A stretch of DNA of 64,000 nucleotides, from contig NZ_VIKU02000001.1 of the NCBI RefSeq assembly GCF_009371985.2, positions 1 to 64,000 of the forward strand. The letters are read 5' to 3'. Positions 52,413 through 60,173 of this stretch are shown here, one piece after another (positions within the stretch are counted from its first letter, which is position 1; each line of letters opens with the position of its first letter). Origin of the DNA: Pelagihabitans pacificus. Lineage in GTDB: Bacteria; Bacteroidota; Bacteroidia; Flavobacteriales; Flavobacteriaceae. The notes beneath the pieces are model-generated. The model did no database searches and was not told the origin of the DNA. It saw only the letters and a list, made by a program, of their open reading frames with translations. The position numbers and the translations under genes were made by a program.

Positions 52413-54809
52413 CTATGTTAGCTTTTTTCCTATTAAATTGGTTAGTACGGTCGTGAACAGTACCACGCTAATAGAACTAAGGGGCATCAAGATTGCCGCG
52501 ATTACCGGTTGCAATTGTCCGGTTACGGCAAAGTAAAGTCCAATTACATTGTACAATAGTGATAACACAAAACTTAGCTTTATGATTTTCATCGCCTTCC
52601 TCGAAGCTAGGAGGTAGCTGTAGAGTTGTTGGAACTTCGAGGCATCCAAAATACCATCGCAGGCGGGAGAGAACACATTCACATTTTCAGAAATGGCAAT
52701 TCCCACTTCGGCCTGGGCCAAGGCACCTGCATCATTAAGTCCGTCACCAACCATTAAAACCTTCTTTCCTTGGGTCTGCAGCGATTCGATAAAGGTGAGC
52801 TTATCTTCCGGTTTTTGATTGAAATAGAGGGGAACGAGTTTAGGTAATAGCTCTTCCAAGCGTGTTTTTTCACCTTCATTGTCACCCGATAGAATGGCTA
52901 AATCCAAGTTCTTTGACATAGTTCTAAAAACATCGGAGACCCCTTTTCGATAGTGATTATGAAAAACATACCGGCCTTTATAAGTGTCATTACTACTAAT
53001 GTGCACCGAAGTGTTCAACGAATCGTTGGTATGCTGTTGCCCAACAAACTCGGCGGAACCGATTTTCATATGTTCTTTGCCGATGGTTCCTTCCACTCCC
53101 TTACCCAAGTGTTCCTCGTATTCATCCAGCGTGCTGATATTCTGTTTGGAGAGCATATCGTACAGACTACGGCTAAGCGGATGGTTCGAGGCCCTTAAGG
53201 TATTTTTTAGAAGCGATTCTTCTTCCGCTGTCAAAGGCATTCCCTCGTAGGTGGCCGTGCTTTTTTTTGCCGTAGTGATCGTACCTGTTTTATCAAAAAT
53301 AGCGGTGTCTATTTGGGCCAACTGTTCAATGGTCCGGGTGTCTTTGAGATAGAACTTTTTTCGGCCAAAAATACGGAGCATGTTACCCAACGTAAATGGA
53401 GCGGCCAACGCAATAGCACAGGGGCAAGCAATAATTAGAACTGCCGTAAAAACATTCATAGCCTTAGCAGGATCATGATAGAGCCAATAGGATGTTGCCA
53501 CGGCAGCAATCGAAAGGACGGCAAGGGTAAAACGTTTTCCAATACTATCGGTCAAGGTTTGGAACTTGCCCGCCTTATCGGTTTGAAATACCGAATTGCT
53601 CCATAGTTGGGTCAAATAACTCTGGGAGACCGATTTCAAGGCTTCCATTTCGATGGCGCCCTGCAGTTGTTTTCCTCCAGCGAAAACTTTGTCGCCTGAT
53701 CGCTTGCGCACCGGCTCTGATTCCCCCGTGACGAAACTGTAGTCGATTCGGGCACTATCGCTCATCAATATCCCATCTACCGGAATCAGCTCTTCGTTAC
53801 GAATCAACAAACGGTCTCCTTGTTTGATCTCGTTTACTTGGGTAGTCTTCTCTTTCCCTTCCGAAGTAATCCTTGTGACCGCTATCGGAAAATAGGACTT
53901 ATAATCCCGTTCAAACGATAGGAACGAATAGGTTTTTTGCTGGAAGAACTTTCCGAGGAGCAAGAAGAATACCAATCCCGTAAGGCTGTCAAAAAAACCA
54001 GGGCCCCAATCAAAAATGATTTCAACCGTGCTCCTTAGGAATAACACCAGAATACCCAATGCTATGGGTACATCGATATTCAGCAGATGGGCGCGCAGCC
54101 CTTTATAGGCAGCGATAAAATAGCCACTCCCGGCATAAAAAACAACCGGAATCGAAAAAGCGAACATGAGCCAGCGAAAGACACTTTCGTATTGGTTCAA
54201 CCAATATTCGCCCCCTGAAGCATGGTTTGATGATAAATCGAAATACTCGGGAAACGAAAGGAACATGACGTTGCCGAAAGCAAATCCCGCCACTCCTAGC
54301 TTGTAGATCAAACTACGATCGGCCCCTTTCTTTTTGTTATCGAAATCATCCAGGGAAATATAAGGTTCATATCCGATTCGCGCGAGGAGCAGGACCACTT
54401 CTTTCAAGGATATTTGGGAACTGTTGTAGGTAACGCGAACCGTCTTTTTTGGAAAATCTACCTGGGCAAGCGAAATATTCGGATTCAATTTGTTCAGGTT
54501 TTCCAGCACCCAGATACAGGAACTACAATGTATATGTGGAATATATAGGTTGACTATCTGTAAATCTTCATCATTGAACTCCGTTAGTTTTTCAACAATG
54601 GCATCGGATTCGAGAAAATCGTATTTTCCCTCGATGGCTTTGGGGGAGGCTCCGGCTGCCGTTTGCAAATCATAATAGTACGTAAGGTCATTGCTGGAAA
54701 AAATCTCGTAGACCGTCTTGCATCCATTGCAGCAGAAATTCTTATCATCGAATTCCACTCGAACAGGATAGCAGTCGTCACCGCAATGATAACATTCGTG
54801 TTTAGCCAT
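52413..54809 (-). CDS. ccoI: copper P-type ATPase for cbb3 oxidase (CcoI/FixI)
   Basis: 798 residues. The N-terminal metal domain is ECYHCGDDC and FCCNGCKTVYEIF, followed by an HMA domain with HIHCSSCIWVLENL. The membrane metal site is IACPCAIALAAP, the phosphorylation Asp is in FDKTGTITTAKK, and the hinge is MVGDGLNDAGALA. It exports copper to the periplasmic face for oxidase assembly. It is divergent from the Crp/Fnr gene with a shared box and leads the ccoI-DoxX unit. Confidence 0.95.
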   Translation of the reverse strand: MAKHECYHCGDDCYPVRVEFDDKNFCCNGCKTVYEIFSSNDLTYYYDLQTAAGASPKAIEGKYDFLESDAIVEKLTEFNDEDLQIVNLYIPHIHCSSCIWVLENLNKLNPNISLAQVDFPKKTVRVTYNSSQISLKEVVLLLARIGYEPYISLDDFDNKKKGADRSLIYKLGVAGFAFGNVMFLSFPEYFDLSSNHASGGEYWLNQYESVFRWLMFAFSIPVVFYAGSGYFIAAYKGLRAHLLNIDVPIALGILVLFLRSTVEIIFDWGPGFFDSLTGLVFFLLLGKFFQQKTYSFLSFERDYKSYFPIAVTRITSEGKEKTTQVNEIKQGDRLLIRNEELIPVDGILMSDSARIDYSFVTGESEPVRKRSGDKVFAGGKQLQGAIEMEALKSVSQSYLTQLWSNSVFQTDKAGKFQTLTDSIGKRFTLAVLSIAAVATSYWLYHDPAKAMNVFTAVLIIACPCAIALAAPFTLGNMLRIFGRKKFYLKDTRTIEQLAQIDTAIFDKTGTITTAKKSTATYEGMPLTAEEESLLKNTLRASNHPLSRSLYDMLSKQNISTLDEYEEHLGKGVEGTIGKEHMKIGSAEFVGQQHTNDSLNTSVHISSNDTYKGRYVFHNHYRKGVSDVFRTMSKNLDLAILSGDNEGEKTRLEELLPKLVPLYFNQKPEDKLTFIESLQTQGKKVLMVGDGLNDAGALAQAEVGIAISENVNVFSPACDGILDASKFQQLYSYLLASRKAMKIIKLSFVLSLLYNVIGLYFAVTGQLQPVIAAILMPLSSISVVLFTTVLTNLIGKKLT

Positions 54810-54833
54810 TATTACATTTGATCATACCTGGCA

Positions 54834-54907
54834 CAAAGTTGAAACCCACCATTTTTTTAAAGTATGATATTTGTCAGTTTTTGAATATATTCTTAATATT
54901 ACCTTTA
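54834..54907. promoter_or_regulatory. divergent Fnr-type promoter, ccoI and crp/fnr gene
   Basis: One box, TGATATTTGTCA (54865-54876). Rightward, TACCTTTA (54900-54907) begins 35 bases from its first base and serves the Crp/Fnr gene. Leftward, CAACTTTG (54841-54834) is at the mirror position and serves ccoI. Both would have the box centred near -41.5. It implies autoregulation. Confidence 0.85.
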
Positions 54908-54930
54908 TAAGTCAGGTAAATACTTACATT

Positions 54931-55632
54931 ATGGGCAACGAGTTCGAGAGTAGATGTGAAAACTGTATCGTACGACAATTCAACGCTTTACGGGCCATGA
55001 ACAAGGAAGAACTCAAAAAGGTCTCCGATTCAAAAATCACCAAAAAACTCAAAAAAGGGGAGGCACTCTTTGAGGAAGGGGAAAAACTCGATGGTGTGTT
55101 CTGTGTTCGCAACGGGGTTTCAAAACTTTCCAAATTAAGCGCCAATGGCAAAGATCAAATCGTAAAACTGGCTACCAAAGGCGAGGTCATCGGCCAGCGT
55201 TCGGTAATTGCGGAAGAATCTACCAACCTAAGTGCGGTGGCGGTAAATGACATGGAGGTGTGTTTTATACCAAAAGATAACATTGTGACCACTCTGAATG
55301 CCAACCCTGCCTTTACGGTCGAAGTACTGAGGCATATGGCCCATGACCTGCGGGAAGCCGATGATGTAATCGTTAATATTTCCCAAAAAACGGTGAAGCA
55401 AAGGGTCGCGGAAGCCTTTCTCTATCTCAAAAATAATTTCGGGGAAGATGCCGATGGTTTTCTCGCTTTGACCCTTTCCAGGGAAGATATTGCCAACGTG
55501 GTGGGTACTGCAACCGAATCCTGTATCCGGATTATTTCGGAATTTAAGAAGAAAGGGTACATCAAAACCTCGGGTAAAAAAATTGGCATCGCAGAAGAGC
55601 GAAAATTGCTTGATTTGGTAGAAGGATTTTGA
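54931..55632 (+). CDS. Crp/Fnr-family transcriptional regulator
   Basis: 233 residues: cyclic-nucleotide-like beta barrel (about 20-130), dimer helix (130-160) and winged helix (160-225). The recognition helix contains GTATESCIRIISEF with Glu196 and Arg200 in the positions that read the TGA half-site in Crp and Fnr. Cys9 and Cys12 form CENC at the N-terminus; other Cys are 58, 111 and 198. True Fnr has four cluster Cys with a different spacing, so a cluster is possible but not proved. The start at 54931 avoids its own promoter. It is the likely master regulator of the island. Confidence 0.92.
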   Translation: MGNEFESRCENCIVRQFNALRAMNKEELKKVSDSKITKKLKKGEALFEEGEKLDGVFCVRNGVSKLSKLSANGKDQIVKLATKGEVIGQRSVIAEESTNLSAVAVNDMEVCFIPKDNIVTTLNANPAFTVEVLRHMAHDLREADDVIVNISQKTVKQRVAEAFLYLKNNFGEDADGFLALTLSREDIANVVGTATESCIRIISEFKKKGYIKTSGKKIGIAEERKLLDLVEGF

Positions 55633-55685
55633 GAATAAAAGCGACTCCCGACAGCTAATACCTCAGCTACGTAAGGCATAATCAT

Positions 55686-55720
55686 AAAAAAGTCCGAATT
55701 TGGGATATTCGGACTTTTTC
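55686..55720 (+). terminator. terminator after crp/fnr gene
   Basis: AAAAAGTCCGAAT and ATTCGGACTTTTTC pair around a short loop, with a T tail. It can also end the converging 59-residue gene. Confidence 0.85.
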
Positions 55721-55746
55721 ATTTACATTTTTGGGAGCGGCTACAC

Positions 55747-55926
55747 TCAAGGCAGCTCCGTTTGCTTGGTCGTTCGGTCAACGAATCGATACTCTTGGCT
55801 GTGAAGCATTTTTTGATACAGCTCTTCATTAACATTGATAGGAACTTGCAAATTGGGAAATTTAATTCGATAATAATTATTCTTTCCCCTACCGACTACT
55901 GAAACTTTGACAGGTTGTTTTTCCAT
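55747..55926 (-). CDS. small protein of unknown function, 59 residues
   Basis: Reads MEKQPVKVSVVGRGKNNYYR, then IKFPNLQVPINVNEELYQKM, ending in LHSQEYRFVDRTTKQTELP. It is basic and soluble, with a beta-strand-rich look (VSVV, YYRIKF, VPINV) and one helix. No known domain was recognised. The divergent Fnr-type box at 56011 has a correctly spaced -7 element facing it (CAATTTTG), 54 bases before the start. Codon pattern and the clean frame support a real gene. Confidence 0.65.
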   Translation of the reverse strand: MEKQPVKVSVVGRGKNNYYRIKFPNLQVPINVNEELYQKMLHSQEYRFVDRTTKQTELP

Positions 55927-55979
55927 AATCTCAGAGTATTTCGTGTTAAACTATTAAAAACGTACTATTTAATAGGCTT

Positions 55980-56053
55980 CAAAATTGGTTCCAAAAGTTA
56001 GTTTAAAAGCTGACTTATGTCATAGTTTCAGTTTCCTTACCGTTCTATTTTTA
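55980..56053. promoter_or_regulatory. divergent Fnr-type promoter, Usp6 and 59-residue gene
   Basis: TGACTTATGTCA (56011-56022) has perfect arms. Rightward TATTTTTA (56046-56053) and leftward CAATTTTG (55987-55980) both start 35 bases from the near end. Usp6 starts 25 bases past the first, the small gene 54 bases past the second. Confidence 0.75.
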
Positions 56054-56077
56054 CAGTATCATTCAGCTAGAAATACC

Positions 56078-56980
56078 ATGAAGAATATATTATTGCCCAC
56101 AGACTTTTCAGAAAATGCGTGGAACGCTACCCGGTATGTTATTGAGCTTTTTCAAGATCAGCCATGTGTATTTCATCTTTTGAATACCTATACCCCCGCC
56201 ATTGCGAGCAGTCGGTTTATGGCTGCCTCAATGGGTGCAAATACCATGGAAGACGGGGCACACTCGTATTCGAAAAGAGGACTTGACAAACTTTTGAAAC
56301 GTATAAAGGAAACGTACGGTAATCCGCTACATACCTTTAAGACCATTTCTTCGTTCAGCATGTTGGTAGATGAAATTAGGGAGGTTGTGGAACGGGAGAA
56401 TATCGATCTCGTCGTTACGGGGACCAAGGGTGCCTCGGGCTTGGAAGAGGTGTTCATGGGAAGTAATACGGTGCGTATCATCAAAGCTGTCAAAAATTGT
56501 CCGGTTCTTGCCATTCCGAATCACTTTGAGTTTACAAAACCGACCGAAATTGCCTTTGCAACCGACTTCAACCGCTTTTACACGGAATCCGAGCTTCAGC
56601 CCATCATTGATATGGCCAATGCTTTCAACGCGGTCATCAGAGTGGTTTATGTACAATACGAAATCAAGGCGCTTACCGAACTACAGCAGTTCAATCTAAA
56701 TATGCTGCGCAAATACCTGAAAACCGTGGAACATTACGTTCATACGGTTTCCGAACTAAATTCGGTCTCCAAGACGCTAGAGGTTTTTACGGAGGAATTG
56801 GACATTCACCTGCTAGCCATGCTGAATTATCAGCACAGTTATGTGGAAAGAATGACTCGTGAACCTGTAGTAAAACGTATGGCTTTCCATACGCAGATAC
56901 CGTTATTGGTAATCCCGGAACTCGGTATGAATATCCCTTCGAGAAATAAGAAGGAGAACGAGGTGTCTTTCTCTAGTTAA
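56078..56980 (+). CDS. universal stress protein, two UspA domains (Usp6)
   Basis: 300 residues from MKNILLPTDFSENAWNATRY. Domain 1 has VTGTKGASGLEEVFMGSNT; domain 2 (TEIAFATDFNRFY) lacks the glycine motif and ends REPVVKRMAFHTQIPLLVIP plus a short charged tail. It matches the Usp1-4 group, not Usp5. A longer frame would start upstream of the promoter and is rejected. Its last codons overlap the converging 56973 gene by eight bases. Confidence 0.9.
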   Translation: MKNILLPTDFSENAWNATRYVIELFQDQPCVFHLLNTYTPAIASSRFMAASMGANTMEDGAHSYSKRGLDKLLKRIKETYGNPLHTFKTISSFSMLVDEIREVVERENIDLVVTGTKGASGLEEVFMGSNTVRIIKAVKNCPVLAIPNHFEFTKPTEIAFATDFNRFYTESELQPIIDMANAFNAVIRVVYVQYEIKALTELQQFNLNMLRKYLKTVEHYVHTVSELNSVSKTLEVFTEELDIHLLAMLNYQHSYVERMTREPVVKRMAFHTQIPLLVIPELGMNIPSRNKKENEVSFSS

Positions 56981-57200
56981 GACGTCTTCCTATCGGGTAA
57001 TCTTCGTAGAAATCATCGAAAGTCTTGTCGGTCTTATAATCATCGATCAGCACCCGGTACACCATGTATACGACCATTGCCTGACCCAGTACGGTTACAT
57101 AGAACACCCAATTGAAGGAAAAGCCCATACTTACCATAATGGTAACCATGATTAAAACAATGGTAGTCATCGCTACCCAGAACATTGCGGAAGTTTTCAT
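56973..57200 (-). CDS. small membrane protein of unknown function
   Basis: 75 residues with two hydrophobic helices (AMFWVAMTTIVLIMVTIMVS and FYVTVLGQAMVVYMVYRVLI) and a charged Asp/Lys/Tyr tail (DDYKTDKTFDDFYEDYPIGR). No family was recognised. A perfect -7 element TAGTTTTG (57222-57215) lies upstream; no Fnr-type box is at the matching distance. Confidence 0.7.
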   Translation of the reverse strand: MKTSAMFWVAMTTIVLIMVTIMVSMGFSFNWVFYVTVLGQAMVVYMVYRVLIDDYKTDKTFDDFYEDYPIGRRLN

Positions 57201-57214
57201 AAAGCAGTTTTTTT

Positions 57215-57222
57215 CAAAACTA
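57215..57222 (-). promoter_or_regulatory. -7 element for the 56973 gene
   Basis: The minus strand reads TAGTTTTG, a perfect TAnnTTTG, 14 bases before the start codon. No box precedes it. Confidence 0.5.
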
Positions 57223-57373
57223 TCGAAAATAAGACGATGTAAGTGTTAAGATTTTAGTAAAGCTTGGGACCCACTCGCCTTTTATTTACAACAGCGGTCG
57301 AGTATACGCAGGAATACTATCTACTTAACGTGAATTATTGAAGAACAAGTTTTACCCTTTAAAAAAAGGGTTT

Positions 57374-57381
57374 TATATTTG
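57374..57381 (+). promoter_or_regulatory. tRNA-Leu promoter, -7 element
   Basis: TATATTTG, identical to the element of the rRNA and tRNA-Lys promoters, 17 bases before the tRNA. A TTG at -33 is not found. Confidence 0.65.
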
Positions 57382-57398
57382 CGCTCCTTCCCGGACAG

Positions 57399-57482
57399 GC
57401 GCACGTGGCGGAATTGGTAGACGCGCTAGCTTGAGGGGCTAGTGGCCATTAGGCCGTGGAAGTTCGAGTCTTCTCGTGCGCA
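57399..57482 (+). tRNA. tRNA-Leu (GAG)
   Basis: A complete 84-base class II tRNA. The acceptor pairs GCGCACG with CGTGCGC, and the anticodon arm CTAGC-TTGAGGG-GCTAG gives anticodon GAG. The long variable arm is TGGCC...GGCCG and the T arm carries GTTCGAGTC. The discriminator is A. Confidence 0.96.
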
Positions 57483-57485
57483 CTT

Positions 57486-57514
57486 AAGACCGTCCTAAAC
57501 GACGGTCTTTTTTT
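57486..57514 (+). terminator. terminator after tRNA-Leu
   Basis: AAGACCGTC and GACGGTCTT pair around CTAAAC, followed by a T run. The 230 bases that follow hold no gene. Confidence 0.85.
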
Positions 57515-57750
57515 ACTACCTACTCTAAATCCTCTCGAAGCAATACAGGTGTAACCGTCTGAAATTGCTATTTGGCATATCGGGACCTTTCAGTATCGCT
57601 TCCTATGGAGTATTCATTGGTTCACTTAAAAGACCGCACTTTTTATTGCAAACAACATTTTTGTGTGACAATTTGTTAGTATTCCATCTATTTCCGGCCT
57701 AATCTTAAAAAAAATTAACGTTCCTTACTGATAACAACTTAGATAAAATT

Positions 57751-57772
57751 GTAAATTTGTTCAACAAATTAC
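57751..57772 (+). promoter_or_regulatory. carH promoter with inverted-repeat operator
   Basis: The -7 element TAAATTTG (57752-57759) is embedded in GTAAATTTGTT-C-AACAAATTAC, a 22-base near-perfect inverted repeat with the 11-bp perfect core TTGTTCAACAA. A dimeric MerR-type repressor bound here would cover the promoter. The carH start is at 57781. Confidence 0.65.
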
Positions 57773-57780
57773 CTAAAAGG

Positions 57781-58683
57781 ATGAACAACGTTAAAAAATT
57801 CTTTAGCATTCGGGACTTGGAAAATCTCTCCGGTATAAAAGCCCACACGATAAGAATATGGGAAAAACGTTATAATCTCTTGAAACCGGAAAGAACCGAG
57901 ACGAACATACGTACCTATAGTTTGGCCAGCCTACAAAAACTATTGAATGTGACCATGCTATACAATAACGGGTACAAAATCTCAAAAATAGCCCGAATAA
58001 AAGAAGAAGACATACCTCTGATGGTCAAGGAAATCGTAGCCAAAAACAGCGTTAAAAACCACGCAATCAATGCCTTTAAGCTATCCATGATCAATTTTGA
58101 CCAAACATTGTTCGTCAATACCTACAACGGCCTTCTCGCGGAACGTTCGTTTCGGGAAATATTCAGTGAAGTGTTTATCCCTTTGCTAAACGAACTGGGT
58201 CTTTTATGGCAAACCGATACCATAAGTCCGGCGCATGAGCATTTCGTTACGGGCTTGATCAAGCAGAAAATTCAGACCAATACGGAAAAACTGCAGCATC
58301 TTGAACCTACGAAAACCGATAAGGTGTTCGTGCCATTTCTTCCTGAGAATGAAATTCATGAGATAGGTTTGCTTTATGTCAATTATGAGATTGTGTTGCG
58401 TGGTTACAAATCCATTTATTTAGGCCAGACCATTCCCATGGAGAACTTGAAGGACGTGATGAAATATTTTGACAATCTTTATTTCCTGTCTTACTTTACG
58501 GTGGTCCCTACCAAAGACCATATCAACAAATACGTGGCGGATTTTCATAAGATGGCCCAAGAAAACAACACTACTTCCAAATTATGGATTCTTGGTCGCC
58601 AAAACCAGTATTTGGATGAAAAAACATTGCCCGATTGCGTGAAAACCTTTACCTCGATTCAACGGGTCATAGAAGAATTATAA
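57781..58683 (+). CDS. MerR-family B12-binding light-responsive regulator (CarH/LitR-like)
   Basis: 300 residues. The N-terminal MerR domain (FFSIRDLENLSGIKAHTIRI, EKRYNLLKPERTETNIRTYS) is followed by a helical B12-cap with LWQTDTISPAHEH, which matches the W-x9-EH motif of CarH. The C-terminal Rossmann part has EIHEIGLLY, matching the E/D-x-H-x2-G cobalamin-binding motif. CarH represses carotenoid genes in the dark and releases DNA on light. It lies directly upstream of crtI, in the same orientation, with 29 bases between. The start at 57781 lies after the promoter. Confidence 0.9.
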   Translation: MNNVKKFFSIRDLENLSGIKAHTIRIWEKRYNLLKPERTETNIRTYSLASLQKLLNVTMLYNNGYKISKIARIKEEDIPLMVKEIVAKNSVKNHAINAFKLSMINFDQTLFVNTYNGLLAERSFREIFSEVFIPLLNELGLLWQTDTISPAHEHFVTGLIKQKIQTNTEKLQHLEPTKTDKVFVPFLPENEIHEIGLLYVNYEIVLRGYKSIYLGQTIPMENLKDVMKYFDNLYFLSYFTVVPTKDHINKYVADFHKMAQENNTTSKLWILGRQNQYLDEKTLPDCVKTFTSIQRVIEEL

Positions 58684-58712
58684 CGCAAGCGTAACAACAG
58701 CCAACTGACTAT

Positions 58713-60170
58713 ATGAACAAAAAAGTAACCATAATAGGTTCTGGTTTCTCTTCGCTTTCAGCATCTTGCTATTTGGCGAAAGAGGGTTTCGACGTTTCAA
58801 TTTATGAGAAGAATACTACGATAGGGGGAAGATGTCGGCAATTCGTGAAGCAAGGATTTACATTTGACATCGGTCCAAGTTGGTATTGGATGCCTGATAT
58901 TTTTGATAAATTCTTTCAGGATTTCGGTAAACAAAGATCGGATTATTACATTCTTGATAAACTGAGCCCTGCCTATAAAATTTTCTTTTCAGACGATGTA
59001 ATTACCATCGGTGATACAATGGATAAAATCTGCGAGGAGTTTGAGCGTATTGAAGAGGGCAGCTCCCGCCATCTCAGAAAATTCATCGAACAGGCCCAGG
59101 AGAACTATGATATCGCCATTAATAAAGTGGTATTGCGGCCAGGGATATCACCTTTTGAGTTGGTCACACCTGAAACCGTAATGCGCGTCGACCAGTTCTT
59201 CAAAACAATCAGCGGACAGGTACGCAAGAAATTTAAGAATCCCAAATTGATTTCCACCCTGGAGTTTCCTGTATTGTTTCTGGGGGCAAAGCCAAGTAAT
59301 ACCCCCTCATTCTACAGTTTTATGAACTATGCGGATTTTGGATTGGGAACCTGGCATCCCAAGGGTGGTATGTACGAAATCGTAAAGGCAATGAAAACTT
59401 TGGCAGAAGAATTGGGAGTTCAAGTGTATACCGACAGTCCCGTTGAAAAAATTCATGTGGAACATGGAAAAGTAAAGGGAATCACGGTTTCAGGAAAACA
59501 AATTGATACCGATTTTGTTCTGAGCGGGGCCGATTACCATCACTCGGAGACGTTACTTGACAAACAATATCGTCAGTACTCGGAGTCGTACTGGGACGGG
59601 AAGACGTTTGCTCCCTCCTCGCTTTTATTTTATGTCGGTTTCAATAAAAAATTGAAGAATATCGAACATCACAACTTGTTCTTTGATACCGATTTCGAGC
59701 GACATGCAGCTGAAATTTATGATCATCCTAAGTGGCCTACAGATCCGTTGTTCTATGTAAATTTTCCTTCGGTTACCGATGGTTCCATGGCTCCCGAGGG
59801 TTGTGAAACGGGCTTTTTCCTGGTTCCCATTGCCCCTGACTTGGAGGATACCCCGGAACTTCGAAACCAATATTTTGATATTATCATCGATAGATTCGAA
59901 AAACGTACTGGCGAGGATGTAAAAAATAACATTATATTTAAAGAGTCATTTTGTGTGATTGATTTCGTACAGGAATACAATTCCTACAAGGGAAATGCGT
60001 ACGGAATGGCCAACACACTATTGCAAACGGCTTTCCTTAGGCCCAAGCTGAAGAGTAAAAAGGTGAAAAATCTGTTTTTTACCGGACAGCTCACAGTCCC
60101 TGGACCGGGGGTACCGCCTTCGCTGATTTCGGGCAAATTGGTGTCGGAACTAATTTCAAAAAATAATTAA
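58713..60170 (+). CDS. crtI: phytoene desaturase
   Basis: 485 residues. FAD/NAD-binding TIIGSGFSSLSASCYLAKEG at the N-terminus, GGRCRQFVKQGFTFDIGPSW, and the carotenoid oxidoreductase signature at the C-terminus (FFTGQLTVPGPGVPPSLISG). It converts phytoene to lycopene. It is the first enzyme gene of the crt unit, followed three bases later by crtB. Confidence 0.95.
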   Translation: MNKKVTIIGSGFSSLSASCYLAKEGFDVSIYEKNTTIGGRCRQFVKQGFTFDIGPSWYWMPDIFDKFFQDFGKQRSDYYILDKLSPAYKIFFSDDVITIGDTMDKICEEFERIEEGSSRHLRKFIEQAQENYDIAINKVVLRPGISPFELVTPETVMRVDQFFKTISGQVRKKFKNPKLISTLEFPVLFLGAKPSNTPSFYSFMNYADFGLGTWHPKGGMYEIVKAMKTLAEELGVQVYTDSPVEKIHVEHGKVKGITVSGKQIDTDFVLSGADYHHSETLLDKQYRQYSESYWDGKTFAPSSLLFYVGFNKKLKNIEHHNLFFDTDFERHAAEIYDHPKWPTDPLFYVNFPSVTDGSMAPEGCETGFFLVPIAPDLEDTPELRNQYFDIIIDRFEKRTGEDVKNNIIFKESFCVIDFVQEYNSYKGNAYGMANTLLQTAFLRPKLKSKKVKNLFFTGQLTVPGPGVPPSLISGKLVSELISKNN

Positions 60171-60173
60171 GTC

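Noticed and set aside
20763-57200. The low-oxygen island as a recently acquired genomic island
   Set aside because: No integrase, tRNA-flanking direct repeats or mobile genes were seen and base composition looks like that of its neighbours; it reads as native.
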